A stretch of DNA of 64,000 nt from Cephalopachus bancanus (Eukaryota > Chordata > Mammalia > Primates > Tarsiidae). The translations under genes and the position numbers were made by a program. Positions 1 through 11,366 of this stretch are shown piece after piece; position 1 is the first letter of the stretch, and each line of letters opens with the position of its first letter. The DNA lies in assembly GCA_027257055.1 (NCBI GenBank), contig JAPVLO010000040.1, positions 208,501-272,500 of the forward strand. The letters run 5' to 3'. The notes under the pieces are model-generated. The model searched no databases, was not told where the DNA came from, and saw only the letters and a program-made list of their open reading frames with translations.

Positions 1-2336
1 TCAGCTCTGTCATGGGTGAATATGATTGATCATCTCTGCTCTTATACTCTAGAGAAATAAGATAGAATTAAACCATATGGCGGTCACACAAATAGACATC
101 CAGAGTGAGGAGGACTTTGTGACTGGCGGGTAGGTCAGTATTCAGCTTTCCTTTTTATTGTCTTCTGAAAATCATGAGTAAATGACCAGCTGCCTTAAAA
201 TTCCCAAGATGAAAATAATAGTAACAGTTAAATTTTTGTTGGTGTCTCCAACTGTACCTGGAACTGTACTGCTCCTTTTTAAAAGTCTACTTCAATCTTC
301 AAAGTCACTCTATGAGATAACTTCATTCCTCATTTTTCTGAGAAAACTGAGCCTCTTCAGTGGCATAAACTATTAAATGGTACAGTTGATACTCAAATCT
401 AAATCAGTTTATTCCATAAACTTGATTGGTATTTGTCTCTGAGTAGCCAGAATGTTGAGTGATGCTAAATAAAATGAAAGGCATTGAGTGCCATTTTTTT
501 AAAAAATGAAGCTGCTTATAAAACACTTGTATCTGTGTAATTTGCCTGGATTTCTACAGGTAACTACTTTCATGAAAATTTTCTGAGTTGGCATCTTTCC
601 TTCTCTCAGACCTTCTAAGAAAAGTCTGAAAAGCTATACAGATTCTTGTACAGTTGAAGTATATTAATATATTTAATTAACATTAATCAGTTTTAATGCA
701 GTAGTTGGTATCTGACTAATGTTTGAAATCTCACTCCTCTTGGGCCACAAAACTTCAGCACTTGTGAGGGTTTGACCCAATGTATGCAGCTTGAATATGC
801 AAGACGTCTTAAAGTTGGGTGGTTCTGGATGCTTCAGTCTGTCTCCAGTGCCGGCAATTCCTCTACTAAGCCTGTCCTTTGAGTATTTCTGAGCCCAAAA
901 GTGTCTAGGCCTGATTCAGTGAGGTCTGGCCGTTCTTATTTATTCTAAAACCTGTGGTTCATAGTCCATGTTCCGCTGACCAACCAGGGTAAGGTTTGTT
1001 TTGTTTTTGTTTTATCCCCACCTGTTTCTTCTCTTGATTTCTTAAACTGTTTGTTACTAGACACAACAAGAACACAGCATTCTGTGAAAGCATCTCTGTG
1101 TCTCAAGCTCTTTCTCTCCAACCAGCACATGGGTTCTTTCCCAGAGATGCTCCCACAGCATGTGGCAGGGGCTTTGCTATAAGATATAGTCTGAAGTATC
1201 CAGCAAAGGCAGTCACAGTTCTCTAGCGTCAAAACCAGGGCTAGAATAGCAGGGTCTTGCCAGACTTGATGATACTAGGTGACAAGAGTCCAGACAGCTA
1301 CCCAAGACTGGGAATAAGTGAGGACCGGAACAAAAGCTTGTCATATGTGGGTGATTCAAGAGATGTGATACAGGAACATGAGACCAAAGCAGAAGCTAAA
1401 AAAAAAAAAAAAACTGGTCAGGAAAGAGAAAGTGTCTGAGCATAGCTCTGGCACAGTCCTGAACATGTTTACAGGAACTATTCAGATGACACCCAGTGCC
1501 TTGAAATGCCTGGAGATGGCTGTGTGATACCAGGAATGTTGATCACACACTCAGCTCCCTACTGAGACTTCCCAAAACTGCAGAACACCAAGGAAGTACG
1601 TGAGCTAATTTCTGGGAGTCTCTATTAAATAACAGAGGTGCTACAGGGTCAGCTATAATCATTAAAGAATTGTCGAGTCAATCTATCCTCACTCACTGAA
1701 AACGGATGACTGAGCCGCTATTGCATACTAGGCTCTGTTAATGCCCTCCATTTACCATCTTGTAGAACTTTAATTTTATTATACTCTTACTTTAGCATAA
1801 CTCATTATTATTTCCTAATATTACTGATAAATTTCCTACTCTCCTTTGAGAATCATTTTTAGGTTAGAGAACAAAATACAGTAAGAATTTTTCCTTTAAT
1901 TTTCCTCTAAGTAAGCTTCATTCACATTTCTACGTAAACACCAGAGTATTATCTCCAATTCAAATGTCTCTGCATTAATTTAGTTTTCACAGAAAAAGTC
2001 AGCTCTAGAAATTCTTAGCATAGACATAATTCAGATGTTCATCACTAAGAAAATGAGGCAGGCCTAAATTAGCTAAAACCTTAGCAATAAGCCAATGACA
2101 GTATCAAACACTGATTGATGAGAGTGATATAGGGAAGAATTAAGAATGTCTTTCTACTCAGATATGATACTTGTCGAAATCTGACTCTTCATTAATTCAT
2201 TCTATAACAAACTAATCATTATAGATCATTAACAACTAACACAACAAATACAATACTTATGTTTTATAAAATAATCAATAATTTCCTGCATTTTTCTTTA
2301 TTTTAACAGACTAAGTTACGCATGCATTTGAGTCAT
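1..2336. other. Non-coding stretch, nothing recognised
   Basis: A+T-rich DNA with no supported exon, RNA gene or repeat family that I can name. Open frames at 182-376, 945-1232 and 1257-1439 are short, have no recognisable domain and lack convincing splice context. The third ends in a lysine run encoded by an A tract at 1399-1415. Highly decayed old repeats may be hidden here. Confidence 0.5.
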
Positions 2337-2512
2337 TTAAATACAGGGCGGGGGAGGCGGGGGGGATTGGCAGTTAAGGGAAACTGCTAGGGGAGGGAGG
2401 GGCGTACCTTATCAACAAAAGTACCTGAATGATCAATGTTTATACACCCTGAAATTTACCCCACACCTTTATAATAAAAATTTGAATGAATGAATAAATA
2501 AATAAATAAATA
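2337..2512 (+). mobile_element. L1 LINE 3' end, severely 5'-truncated
   Basis: The segment has the L1 3'UTR pattern seen in three other copies in this window. A G-rich block (about 2345-2405, including 'ggattggcag') is followed by 'accttatcaacaaaagtacc', a 'gtttatacaccctgaaattt' block and an A-rich tail that passes into (AATG/AAAT)n. Only the last ~170 bp of the element is present, so it has no coding capacity. Confidence 0.75.
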
Positions 2513-3006
2513 TGGGACCTAAGAGGCAAAACCTAAATCAGAAAAGAAAGCCAAAGAGTCTTGAAGGAAAGCACACAATTTTCAGAATTCCACTGGGAAG
2601 ACCTCACAGTTTTCAATCGCATGATCCATCAGTAATGCGACCGTTATGTAGATTTAGAGATGTATTTGAAATTGACTATGTTGTAGTTCTTTTTTTACAA
2701 TTTATCAAGTGAAACCAATTTATCATCTTTAGCATGCTTTCACGTGGTGTAGGTTGTACATCCTTTCTATGTCTCTACACTTATTTCTCTCTTGGCATTT
2801 AATCACAGTGTTTTGTAAATGACTGGGTTTTGTTGATTTTTCTGTCTCTGTTATGCCATATTACAAACACACCAGATCCCAAGCTTCTTAAGATTAATAA
2901 TTACATGCTTTGTTTTCAAATCCAAAGCCCCTGTCAGAGATCTACACATATTAGTTGTTAACTGAATATTCTCAGAAAGAAAAGCAAAGGACATGTCCAG
3001 GGATAT
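2513..3006. other. Non-coding stretch, nothing recognised
   Basis: The 66-codon open frame at 2512-2712 starts inside the L1 tail repeat and shows no domain. I see no repeat family that I can name. Confidence 0.4.

Positions 3007-3059
<53 letters not shown>
3007..3059. repeat. (TG)n microsatellite
   Basis: About 26 uninterrupted TG units. A pure tract of this length is expected to be length-polymorphic and can adopt Z-DNA under negative supercoiling; both statements are general knowledge of TG repeats. Confidence 0.97.
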
Positions 3060-3060
<1 letters not shown>

Positions 3061-4754
3061 TTATGGGATAGAGTTCCAAAGGCTGGCTATAGAAATGACT
3101 AAGTAAAAGAGGTTTAAAACCACATGATCTAGGCACATAAATAAGACATTTTATTTTCTAAACAGATTTTTATTTAAAATAACAAATGATTCAGCTAACT
3201 ACCTCCCCTGAGAAGTGCCTGAACCGGGAGAACACATCTGTAGCACCTGCTGAGCTCACCTGCTGAGTCTATCCCAGCAATTCTCAATTATGTCAGACTG
3301 AACACTAGAGCAAGCACATATGGGAAGGGGGGCAGGGATGATGAATGAAGAATGATCTGAAAAATTTAGGAATGTTCTGAGATTTCCTGTATATTGTAAG
3401 TGTTTAACGTTATTTAAGTAAGAATTTGATCACGTCTATGTGTAGATAGAACCCCCATTGTATATAAAACCTATTTATTCCCACAAAGAGTGTTCGCATA
3501 TTTGGGGAAGTGTTACATTTGGTCTTGGTTATCAATCACCGCTTTTCAGAATCTTTTGATTCTTTCTTCTTTCTAGAAATCTTTACTTTGTTTCATCAGT
3601 GTTTTCAGAAACTGAATATTACATCTAAGTCATTATTTTTCCCAGATATTCCTACTCTTGGTTTTGGAAGCTCCCTGGTACCTGCCTTTCTCAGAGGGAG
3701 GTGTCAACAGCAGTGTTTCTGTACAGTATATATAAGAAGATATCTGCTTTCAAAAGCAACTGTTTCTTTGGTAGACAGTAGAGCCCAAACACAGCTAATA
3801 ACTCTAAAGATAGGCGACCAATTCCTGTTGACCAGTGGGGTGCTAGAGACAATGTAAGTCTACGAATACATCATTGCCATCTGTCAATCAAAGCAACATA
3901 TTTAGTAAACCTGGGAGCTTTCTGCTAGCACTGATTGTTAATTCAAGCCAGGAGTAGAGAGATAGAGAGATTCTCATCCATCACTGCAATGAATATATCT
4001 TTAGTATAGACTAAAACATTGTTTTTCCTAAAGATTCAAGCTGTAACTTTGAGGTTTCAGATATGATCTTTCAGAAGCCATGGTTACTTACTTCTCTATG
4101 AAAAGTTTAAAATGTAGGTGAGTTGACCAGAACAAGATTAAACACACCAAGAGAGTTTTTTTTATTTAGCAAACAACATTAAACGGATCTGGTCTTTACT
4201 CTGGGGAGTCTGTTATTGATATTATATCACACCGGTCACGCCTCGGCTTTCTCAGATACGAAGTTGGATTAATAAAAAATATCTCATGGTTTTGCTGAAC
4301 AGTTGTAGTGGCATGAAGAACATACATCTCCTGGCATTGTATGCATCTCGTACATAGATCTATTTCCCTTTAACCCCCAAAAGAAGTCGAAGTGTATTCA
4401 GTAAGTGATACGTCGGGAGGTAGATCTGTGAGTAGAAAACAAAATGGTAACACAACAAAAAGGAAGAAGACATGCTAACCATCAGGGATGATGATGCGTG
4501 TGTTACGACCAAGTCCTCAACTGAGGCATCAGGGAGCCAGTAACAAGGTATTTGGGTAGATAGTCTCTGGCATTGTCCTTCACATCTACACATAAATTAA
4601 CATGTCACCTAAAATTAACATTTCACATTATTTTAAATCCTTTGCAACACCATCACCATCTTGAGTACCACCGCCATCATCACTGCTCCGATCTCAAGGC
4701 TCATAACAAATGACAAAGTCCTTGCTCCCGTTTGATCCTTACAAGAGCTCTTAG
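3060..4754. other. Non-coding stretch, nothing recognised
   Basis: Includes the 115-codon plus-strand frame 3510-3857 and the 77-codon minus-strand frame 4360-4593. Neither has a recognisable domain. The 3510-3857 frame is rich in Phe, Leu and Ser, as expected for a chance frame in T-rich DNA. Confidence 0.45.
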
Positions 4755-5118
4755 GGTTTGATGGGGAATGCATTTTCTTTCACTTGTAGGGAAAAATGTG
4801 AAGCTCAGAGAGTTGTTTTGTTGTTGCTGTTGTTGTTGTTGTTTCTTTCTCAGCCTCGCCTGCTGGGTTCCAACGATCCTTCTGCCTCAACCTTCCAAGT
4901 AGCTGGAACTGCAGGCGTGCGCTACCACACCTGGCTAATTTTTTGATTTATTGTAGAGATGAGGTCTCCCCAATTTGCCCAGGTGGGTTTCGAACCCGTG
5001 GGCTCAGGCAATCGGCTCACCTCGGCCTCCCAAAGCGCTGGAATTAAAGGCTGAACCACCAAGCCCAGCCAAAGCTCAGAGAGTTTAGTTGAATTCCCAA
5101 AGTCACAGAGCAAATGAG
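4755..5118. mobile_element. Ancient MIR/L2-like fragment split by an Alu
   Basis: The flanks of the Alu at 4815-5071 join into a degraded stretch of the type '...aagctcagagagtt...gaattcccaaagtcacagagc', a motif common in old mammalian MIR/L2-class repeats. Subfamily and orientation are uncertain. Confidence 0.45.
4815..5071 (-). mobile_element. Alu SINE, lineage-specific family, antisense
   Basis: It starts on the plus strand with an interrupted T/TTG tail and ends at 'aagcccagcc', the reverse of the Alu head. It carries the window's characteristic 'gatttattgtagagatgagg' linker and 'gatccttctgcctcaacctt' second-arm block. A perfect 14-bp target-site duplication 'aagctcagagagtt' flanks it (4801-4814 and 5072-5085), the normal product of L1-machinery integration. 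The (TTG)n run at 4812-4842 lies in its tail. Confidence 0.95.
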
Positions 5119-5944
5119 GGAAGAACCTGTATTCTATCTCTGGTCTGAAGATCTCCACTCATCTCATTTTCTCAGTTCTGTGCCATCCTTAGGTTCATCA
5201 TAAACTGATTTGTCAATGAATCCCCTCTTAAAAGCGTGACTTCCCTCAGGAATTAATAACAGTGATTCATTCCTGTGACGTAGTTCTGAGTTTTCTACAT
5301 GATCTCTGCTTATATCCTTAAAAAGCTTTCTAAAAAGACTCCTTCAATTGCTAAGTAAATTGACTTCTTAACTTGCTATTAATTACTCACAAGAACTCTG
5401 GCCTATTACAGAGAATCAACACAAGGCGGAGTTTCTCTGTTAATTTATTTTATTCCTTCATTCTGTATTCTGGTTGATGTGCCCTCTTGGCATTATAAAT
5501 CCAGAGCAAGTAATTAACAGCCACACTTTGAACCCAATTCTCTTTCTTTTCTCTTTCCTAACTACCTCTGCCTCCTTTGATCTGGTTCATTTTCTTAATT
5601 AACTTATGTGCATGCCAGACTTATTTCCTTGGGCCTGTGCAAATTTTGGGAAGTTTGGATGTGTGGGAGAGCAAGGCTTACTTTACAGTGAAAGGGCACA
5701 ACACAAGAAGTCCCCATTCCTCCCACCACACAGCTGCATAAACCCTGTGAACAGGCAATTTATTCCACCCACCACAACCATAAAGTCACCATTCAACAAG
5801 AAACCACTATATATCAGGAGCTTCACACACTTCACCTCTCATCCTTACCCAATGAAGAAAGTATCAGCATCATCCCTGTTTCAGAGATAGCACAACTAGG
5901 CTCAGAAAGGGTAAATGTTCTTCTATAGAATATCCTTGAGAAGT
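5119..5944. other. Non-coding stretch, nothing recognised
   Basis: The only longer frame is 94 codons at 5606-5890, plus strand, with no identifiable domain. Confidence 0.4.
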
Positions 5945-6125
5945 TAGTTTACATGCTTGTGTCTTTGTTTTCTTATTTGTAAGTTACTTAACACGCTTGA
6001 GTCTTGGTCTTCTTATTTGTAAAATTAGAATGATGGACATAAACTTGTGATGGAAAAGGAGTTATAATAAAGTCAGTTTATGTGCTCAGAACACTTAGCA
6101 TGGTATCCGTCATAAAGTTGAAACC
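5945..6125 (+). mobile_element. MIR SINE with internal 40-bp tandem duplication
   Basis: The core and 3' part resemble MIR (a 'tcttatttgtaaaat' block followed by the 'ataataaagt...gctcagaacacttagcatgg' end). The unit beginning 'acatgcttgtgtcttt' at 5951 repeats at 5991 as 'acacgcttgagtcttg' with a 40-bp period. Confidence 0.7.
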
Positions 6126-6651
6126 TGACAGGCAATGTTAAGGTCTTTCCAGTTTTGATCAGAACTCATTTTAAGATGAGCGGATTTGAAATTGTACTTG
6201 GAAGGTGTCTCATTTATTCACTCATTTAACCAATAATTATATACCAGGCACTAAATTAAGGTTGGGGTTTGGTGCCATATATCTTTCCTTGCCTGCTTCT
6301 TTATTATTGTTGCCTTAAGAACTCACAAGTATTCATACCTGAAGCTTAAGAAATAACAAGTTACCTGAAATCTGAAATCATTTAACTTATTGAAAATTAT
6401 TTATATCAGAAAATGTCTTATATAAAGGATGGATTAGCTACAACAAAAAAGTATAGAGAGACCTCAAAAAGTTAAAAATAGAACTACCTTATGTTCCAAC
6501 AAATTCCACTTCTGGGCCCAAAAGAATTGAAATCAGTATCAAAAAGAGATAACTGAACTCTCATGCTTCTTGCAGCATTGTTTGCAATAACCAAAAATAT
6601 GAAAACAACCCATATGTCCATCAACAGATAAATGCAAAAAGAATTGTGAAA

Positions 6652-6700
6652 TACACACACACACATACACACACACACGCGCACGTGCACATGCACATAT
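6652..6700. repeat. Imperfect (CA)n microsatellite
   Basis: Interrupted CA repeat with CG-containing variants, embedded in the L1 3' region. The open frame at 6484-6696 is a by-product of this repeat. Confidence 0.92.
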
Positions 6701-7179
6701 AGTCAAAATGGAATAGTATTCAGCCTTTTAAGAGATATACTGCCATTTGTGGCAACATAGATGCATCTAGAAGACATGAAATTAAGTAAAATAAGCAGAC
6801 ACAGAAAAAAAATACTGTAAGATCTCACTTATACACAGAATCCAAAAAGAAAGGAAAAGTTTGATTAATAGGCAAAGAGAGTAGAATAGTGGTTACCAGT
6901 GGCAGGGAAAACAGGAAAATGGGAAAAAGTTGGTTAAAGTATACACGTTTGCAACTAGGTAGGATGAATCCATCTAGAGATACAATGTGTAGCAGAAGAA
7001 CTATGGTTGATAGCATTGCATTGCATGCTAAAACTTTTGCTAAGAGGGTCGATTTTAGGTATTCTTGCCACAAAAATTTTTTTTAAAGGTAACAATGGAA
7101 GATGATGACTATGTTAATTGATTTAATTGTAGTAATTTCACTATGCATACATATATCAAAATATTATATAGTACATCTT

Positions 7180-7470
7180 TTTTTTTTTTTTTTTTGAGTT
7201 GGAGTCTCACTCTGTCGCCCAAACTGGAGTGCAGTGGCCGCTTCCGGCCACCGCAGCCTCAACCTGCTGGGCTCCGGCGATCCTTCCACCTCAGCCTTCC
7301 AAGTAGCTGGAATTACAGGCATGCGCTACCACGCCCGGCTAATTTTTTTATTTATTGTAGAGATGAGGTCTCGCTGCCCAGGCAGGTCTCGAACCCGCGG
7401 GCTCAGGCAATCCACTCACCTCAGCCTCCTAAAGGTGCGGGATTACAGGCTAAGCCACCGAACCCGGCTT
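7180..7470 (-). mobile_element. Full-length lineage-specific Alu, antisense
   Basis: Both arms and the linker are present, with a T17-18 tail at the left. A 15-bp target-site duplication with one mismatch flanks it: 'tatatagtacatctt' at 7165-7179 and 'tatataatacatctt' at 7471-7485. It is inserted in the end of the L1M fragment. It forms a head-to-head inverted pair with the Alu at 7527. Confidence 0.97.
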
Positions 7471-7526
7471 TATATAATACATCTTAAACATAAGTTTACT
7501 TTTTTTTTAATAAAAGCCTGTAGCTG

Positions 7527-7804
7527 CCAGCTGGGCTCAGTGGCTCAGCCTGTAATCCCGCTTCTTTGGGAGGCTGAGGTGAGTTGATTGCCGGGGGTTC
7601 GAGACCCACCTGGGCAGCAAGACCTCATCTCTACAATAAATCAAAAAATTAGCCAGGTGTAGTGGCGTGCGCCTGTAGTTCCAGCTACTCGGAAGGCTGA
7701 GGCAGAAGGATTGCCGGAGCCCAGCAGGTCAAGGCTGCGGTGGCCAGGAGCGGCCACTGCACTCCAGTCTGGGCAACTGAGTAAGACTCCACTCAAAAAA
7801 AAAA
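7527..7804 (+). mobile_element. Full-length lineage-specific Alu, sense
   Basis: Starts 'ccagctgggctcagtggctc' and ends in an A-tail. A perfect 15-bp target-site duplication 'aaaagcctgtagctg' lies at 7512-7526 and 7805-7819. It sits 56 bp from the antisense Alu at 7180-7470. Confidence 0.97.
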
Positions 7805-7819
7805 AAAAGCCTGTAGCTG

Positions 7820-8887
7820 GTTAAACAGACCACAAGACTAGTTAATGCTAGAGTCGGGATCTCAACCTCTTTCCTCTGTCTCTTGCTCCACTTCTCTGTG
7901 ATTAATGTTTAAGAAGTGATAGCTGGAAGAAAGAAAAGTAAGAGGATGGCAGAGCTGGAATAGATGAGGAAAAGATCAATGAGCTACATTCTATCCTCTT
8001 TGTGAGGAGTTTGCTGGAGCATGTGATATGGAGCTGATGGAGCGCCTCTTCTTTGACGTGGAATTTTCTGAATCAAAACAAAGCTGAAGGTTGAATACTT
8101 CAGAGAGGGATTTAAAATTACCCTCACATGAAAGCTAATATGTCTTCCCCAGGTGTGTTGAGTACATAATTAAATACAACTGGTCTTTTCCTCTCCCATG
8201 CATCCAAGTTATTCTCTGCTACTGTATGCATAAGCATACAGAAGGTAAGTTTCAACCCACCTACTTTTACACTGTGCTGAGAGTCAATATATGTGACCTG
8301 GTGCATGTGACCAACAATTTTCTGCTGAAGCAGGTGGAAAATACAGTACTACTCATAGGCTGAGTGCAAAACCACAGCCCTCATTTTGCTGAGTATCTAA
8401 CATGTGAGCAAATCTCAACTGATCAGAAAGCTTGGGTAGGAGATGAAATTGAGCTAGAATTGTTCCATAGAGTGATTATTGATTATGCCTCTAATAGCAC
8501 TGTGGCACATCAACTGTGACTTCAATTAGAAGTAATTATACACTTTAAACTAATGTGTCCAATTAAAAGGGTTGGAATTTGCAAAGGTCTCTGGAATTCT
8601 TGCATGATAATGGAATATACCAAAAGAAAGGGGAATAACTGAGCTTTGTGGGGGGGATGTACAATTTCTGCAAAACCTTGCAAACAGAAAGAATCACAAA
8701 AGTTTATTACATATGTCAGAATCTGAAAAAACCTCAGGATAATGGCAGATAGCCAAATTCAGTAGAATGACAGATGCCAGTCATAATAACCATTATCATA
8801 ATCTCAATGACAGCTATTTTTTATTAGGCACTTTCTGCATACCAGGCGTTGAATTTTACAAATAACATGTAATTTAATTATTTTGAC
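7820..8887. other. Non-coding stretch, nothing recognised
   Basis: No named repeat, RNA gene or credible coding frame. The 60-codon minus frame at 8124-8306 has no recognisable feature. Confidence 0.4.
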
Positions 8888-8998
8888 TAGGGATTGGCCA
8901 ACTATAGCCTAAGGGCTATAGTCAGCCTGCCCCTGTTTTGATGAGTAAACTTTTATTGGAACACAACCAAAGCCTTTATAGTGTATTTATAGTGGTTT
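8888..8998 (+). mobile_element. hAT-type DNA transposon fragment
   Basis: The 'ggattggccaactatagcct' start followed by 'taaacttttattggaacaca' matches a common mammalian non-autonomous hAT family. The same family recurs around the AluJ at 41138. The exact family name is not certain by eye. Confidence 0.65.
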
Positions 8999-9770
8999 TC
9001 ACCATTCATTCAGCATTTGGGTGTTTGTGTTTATCCCAACTCATTGGACTTAGGAAACTGAATTATCCCCCTTATCATTTTCTAAAATTTGCTTTTCCTA
9101 CGTAGACGTTACTTGTACCTCCTCCAAGCAGGCATTCCCAGCATGCTGTGTGACAATACATTAATGACTATGTATCTGTTTACTGAAAAAAGTTTACATT
9201 CAAATTAACTCAATTTCCTGAAAATAATTTTTAAATGTATCAGTCACAGAAGGTTTAAAAAATAAACATTGTTTATAAACACAAAAATTGAACAAAACTG
9301 AATCACCCAACTACAAGGGGATGAAAGAGTAAAATAAGTTGTCTATTTGATGGAATAGTAAGCAATCAGTCAAACATGTTATGGTGGTCTAATGTTAATG
9401 ATACAATGTTACCTGAAATGGGCAGAACATAAAATTGTGTCTTTATAGTTAAATTCAATCATCAGTAAATATTCAAAGACGATCCAGGTACTCAGTAAGA
9501 AACTACATATACAGCGATCAATACATAGATATTCTCCACCTCCAAGAAGTTCAAAGACTATGGGCAAGAAGGACATGGAACAAAAATCACCCAGACTATT
9601 ATAAATACAGAGATGCAGAAATAAAAAAGGATAAAGTACTACTAAGATGTAGTTTAATTAGAAGGATCTAGTTTACATTGTGGCAAGGGAAAGTACCTTG
9701 ACATGTATAGAATGAGTTCATCAAGCAGAAAATATGGGGAGAGTTTTCTTTATTTTCTTTTTTCTGTTTA
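8999..9770. other. Non-coding stretch, possible L2 remnant
   Basis: Mostly unassigned. From about 9460 the text ('attctccacctccaagaagt...') has the flavour of the old repeat class whose consensus runs through 'gagcacctactatg' and 'gagcttacattctag', but it is too diverged to assign. Confidence 0.3.
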
Positions 9771-11366
9771 AAATTTTCTTATTTTAAAGGTGTGGGGTAC
9801 AATTCAGGGTTAGGTATACAAATGTTCATTATGCAGTTACCCTTGTTGATGAGGTGTGCCCCCCCTCCCCAGTAGTTTACTACTACTGCCAATTCCACCC
9901 TCCCCCGCAGGTAGTTTCCCACTACTGCCAATCCCTTTCTTACAGTATTAAGATAAATGTTCAAGATCTACCTTTGAGTGAGAACATGTGATACTCAGTT
10001 CTCTGTTTCGGTGAAAGATCACTCAGTATTATAGATGCTAATTCCATCCAGGTTGCTATGAAGTTCATGATTTTGTTCTTTATGGCTGTGTAATTTCTAT
10101 TGTGCATATGAACCACATTTTTTTTATCCAGTCCTCTTTTGATGAGCAGCATGGTTGGCTCCATGTTCTTGCTATTGTGAACAAGGCTGCCATAAACATG
10201 TATGTGCAGGTTTCTTTTTTATAGAGTGATTTGAGTTCTTCCGGGTATATTCCCAGCAGGAGGATTGCAAAGTTGTATGGAAGGTCGAGTTTTAGACCTT
10301 TTAGGAAGCACCACACTGTTTTCCACAGAAGTTGTACTAGTTTACACTCCCACCAACAGTGTAAAAGTGTTCCCTTTCCCCTGCATTCTCTCCAGCATCT
10401 GCTATGTTTTGAGTTATTGATGATGGCCAACCTGACTGGAGTAAGGTGGTATCTCAGTGGTTTTAATTTGCATTTCTTTGATGACTAGTGAGACCGAGCA
10501 TTTTTTCATCTATCTGTTGACTGCTCATATGTCTTCTTTTGAGAAGTGTCTATTCATATCTTTTGCCCATATTGTAATGAGGCTGATTGTTTTTTTTCTT
10601 TTCAGCAGGTTTGAGTTCTTTGTAGATCCTAGATGTCAAGCCTTTGTCAGATATATAGTTGGCAAATATTTTTTCCCAGTCTGGGGACTGTTTTCCTGAT
10701 CTTTGGATGATTTCTTTGACTTTGCAGAAGTTTGTCAGTTTGATGAGGTCCCACATGTCAATCTTATCTCTTATGGCATGGGCACTTGAGATATTGATAA
10801 GGAATTTGTTGCCAATTCCAATTTTCATAAGGGTGTCTTCTGCATTTTCTCAGATTCTTATAGTTTGAGGTTATATGTTTAGGTCTTTGATCCATTTAGA
10901 GTTGTTTTTGTGTATGGTGGTAGATAGGGGTCTTGTTTTAATCTTCTGCATGTGGTCAGCCAATTTTCCCAGCACCATCTACTGAATGGGTTCTTCTATC
11001 CCCAGTGATGATGGTGGGGGTTTGGTCAAAGATGAGTTGAGAAATTGAGGTTTTGCTTCTGGAATCTCTGTCCTGTTCCATTGGTCTATAATGCCTGTTC
11101 TTGTACCAATACCAGACTATTTTGATTACTGTAGCTTTATAATAAAGCTTAAAGTCTGGGAGCATGTTGGCTCCTGCTTTTTTCCCCCCTGAGGATTGTT
11201 TTGGCTATTTGTGTTGTTTATGTTTCCATATGAATTCCTGTATTGTCACTTTCAGGTCTGAGAAGAATGCTGCTAGTGATTTAATGGGTATTACATTAAG
11301 TCTGTAGATTGCCTTGGGTAGGATGGTCATCTTAACAATTTTGATTCTTCCAATCTATGTGCATGG
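9771..11366 (-). mobile_element. L1 LINE, 5'-truncated, with ORF2 C-terminus and 3'UTR
   Basis: Read on the minus strand, the segment enters L1 ORF2 after the reverse-transcriptase core, passes the C-terminal domain and ends in the 3'UTR (9780-9960) and an A/T-rich tail at about 9750-9785. The 3'UTR holds two tandem copies of the 'actgccaat...tagtttnccac' G-rich-strand module. Truncation at about 11366 leaves roughly a quarter of a full L1. It is clearly younger than the L1M fragments in this window, judging from how readable ORF2 remains. Confidence 0.95.
10060..11350 (-). pseudogene. L1 ORF2 C-terminal remnant
   Basis: This is the remains of the L1 ORF2 polyprotein downstream of the reverse-transcriptase core. 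Two readable minus-strand blocks are seen. Block 10550-10828 matches the conserved region with the 'KEIIQRSGKQSPDWEKIFA' type sequence. Block 10080-10430 contains the L1 cysteine-rich motif in CX3CX7HX4C spacing, followed by a '[19 protein letters not shown]' stretch. The blocks are in different frames, so at least one frameshift separates them, and the end of the protein again shifts frame. The endonuclease and most of the RT are absent because of 5' truncation. It has no possible activity; identity as L1 ORF2 is secure. Confidence 0.93.

Larger units (their letters stand above)
6440..7495 (+). mobile_element. Older L1 (L1MA/L1MB-like) 3' end, interrupted
   Basis: The sequence follows the end of L1 ORF2 ('atagaactaccttatgttcc', 'aatggaatagtattcagcc') into an L1M-type 3'UTR, ending near 'caaaatattatatagtacat'. 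A (CA)n tract lies inside at 6652-6700. Its end is interrupted by an antisense Alu at 7180-7470, after which the L1 end resumes briefly. No frame survives. Confidence 0.85.

Noticed and set aside
1399..1415. A tract as evidence for a processed pseudogene
   Set aside because: No recognisable mRNA-like sequence upstream and no clear target-site duplication.
3510..3857. 115-codon plus-strand frame as a candidate exon
   Set aside because: Composition is typical of chance frames in T-rich DNA; no domain or convincing splice context.
7143..7587. Overlapping 114- and 117-codon plus-strand frames
   Set aside because: They are antisense Alu (and a junction into the next Alu). Antisense Alu has few stops and commonly gives such spurious frames.
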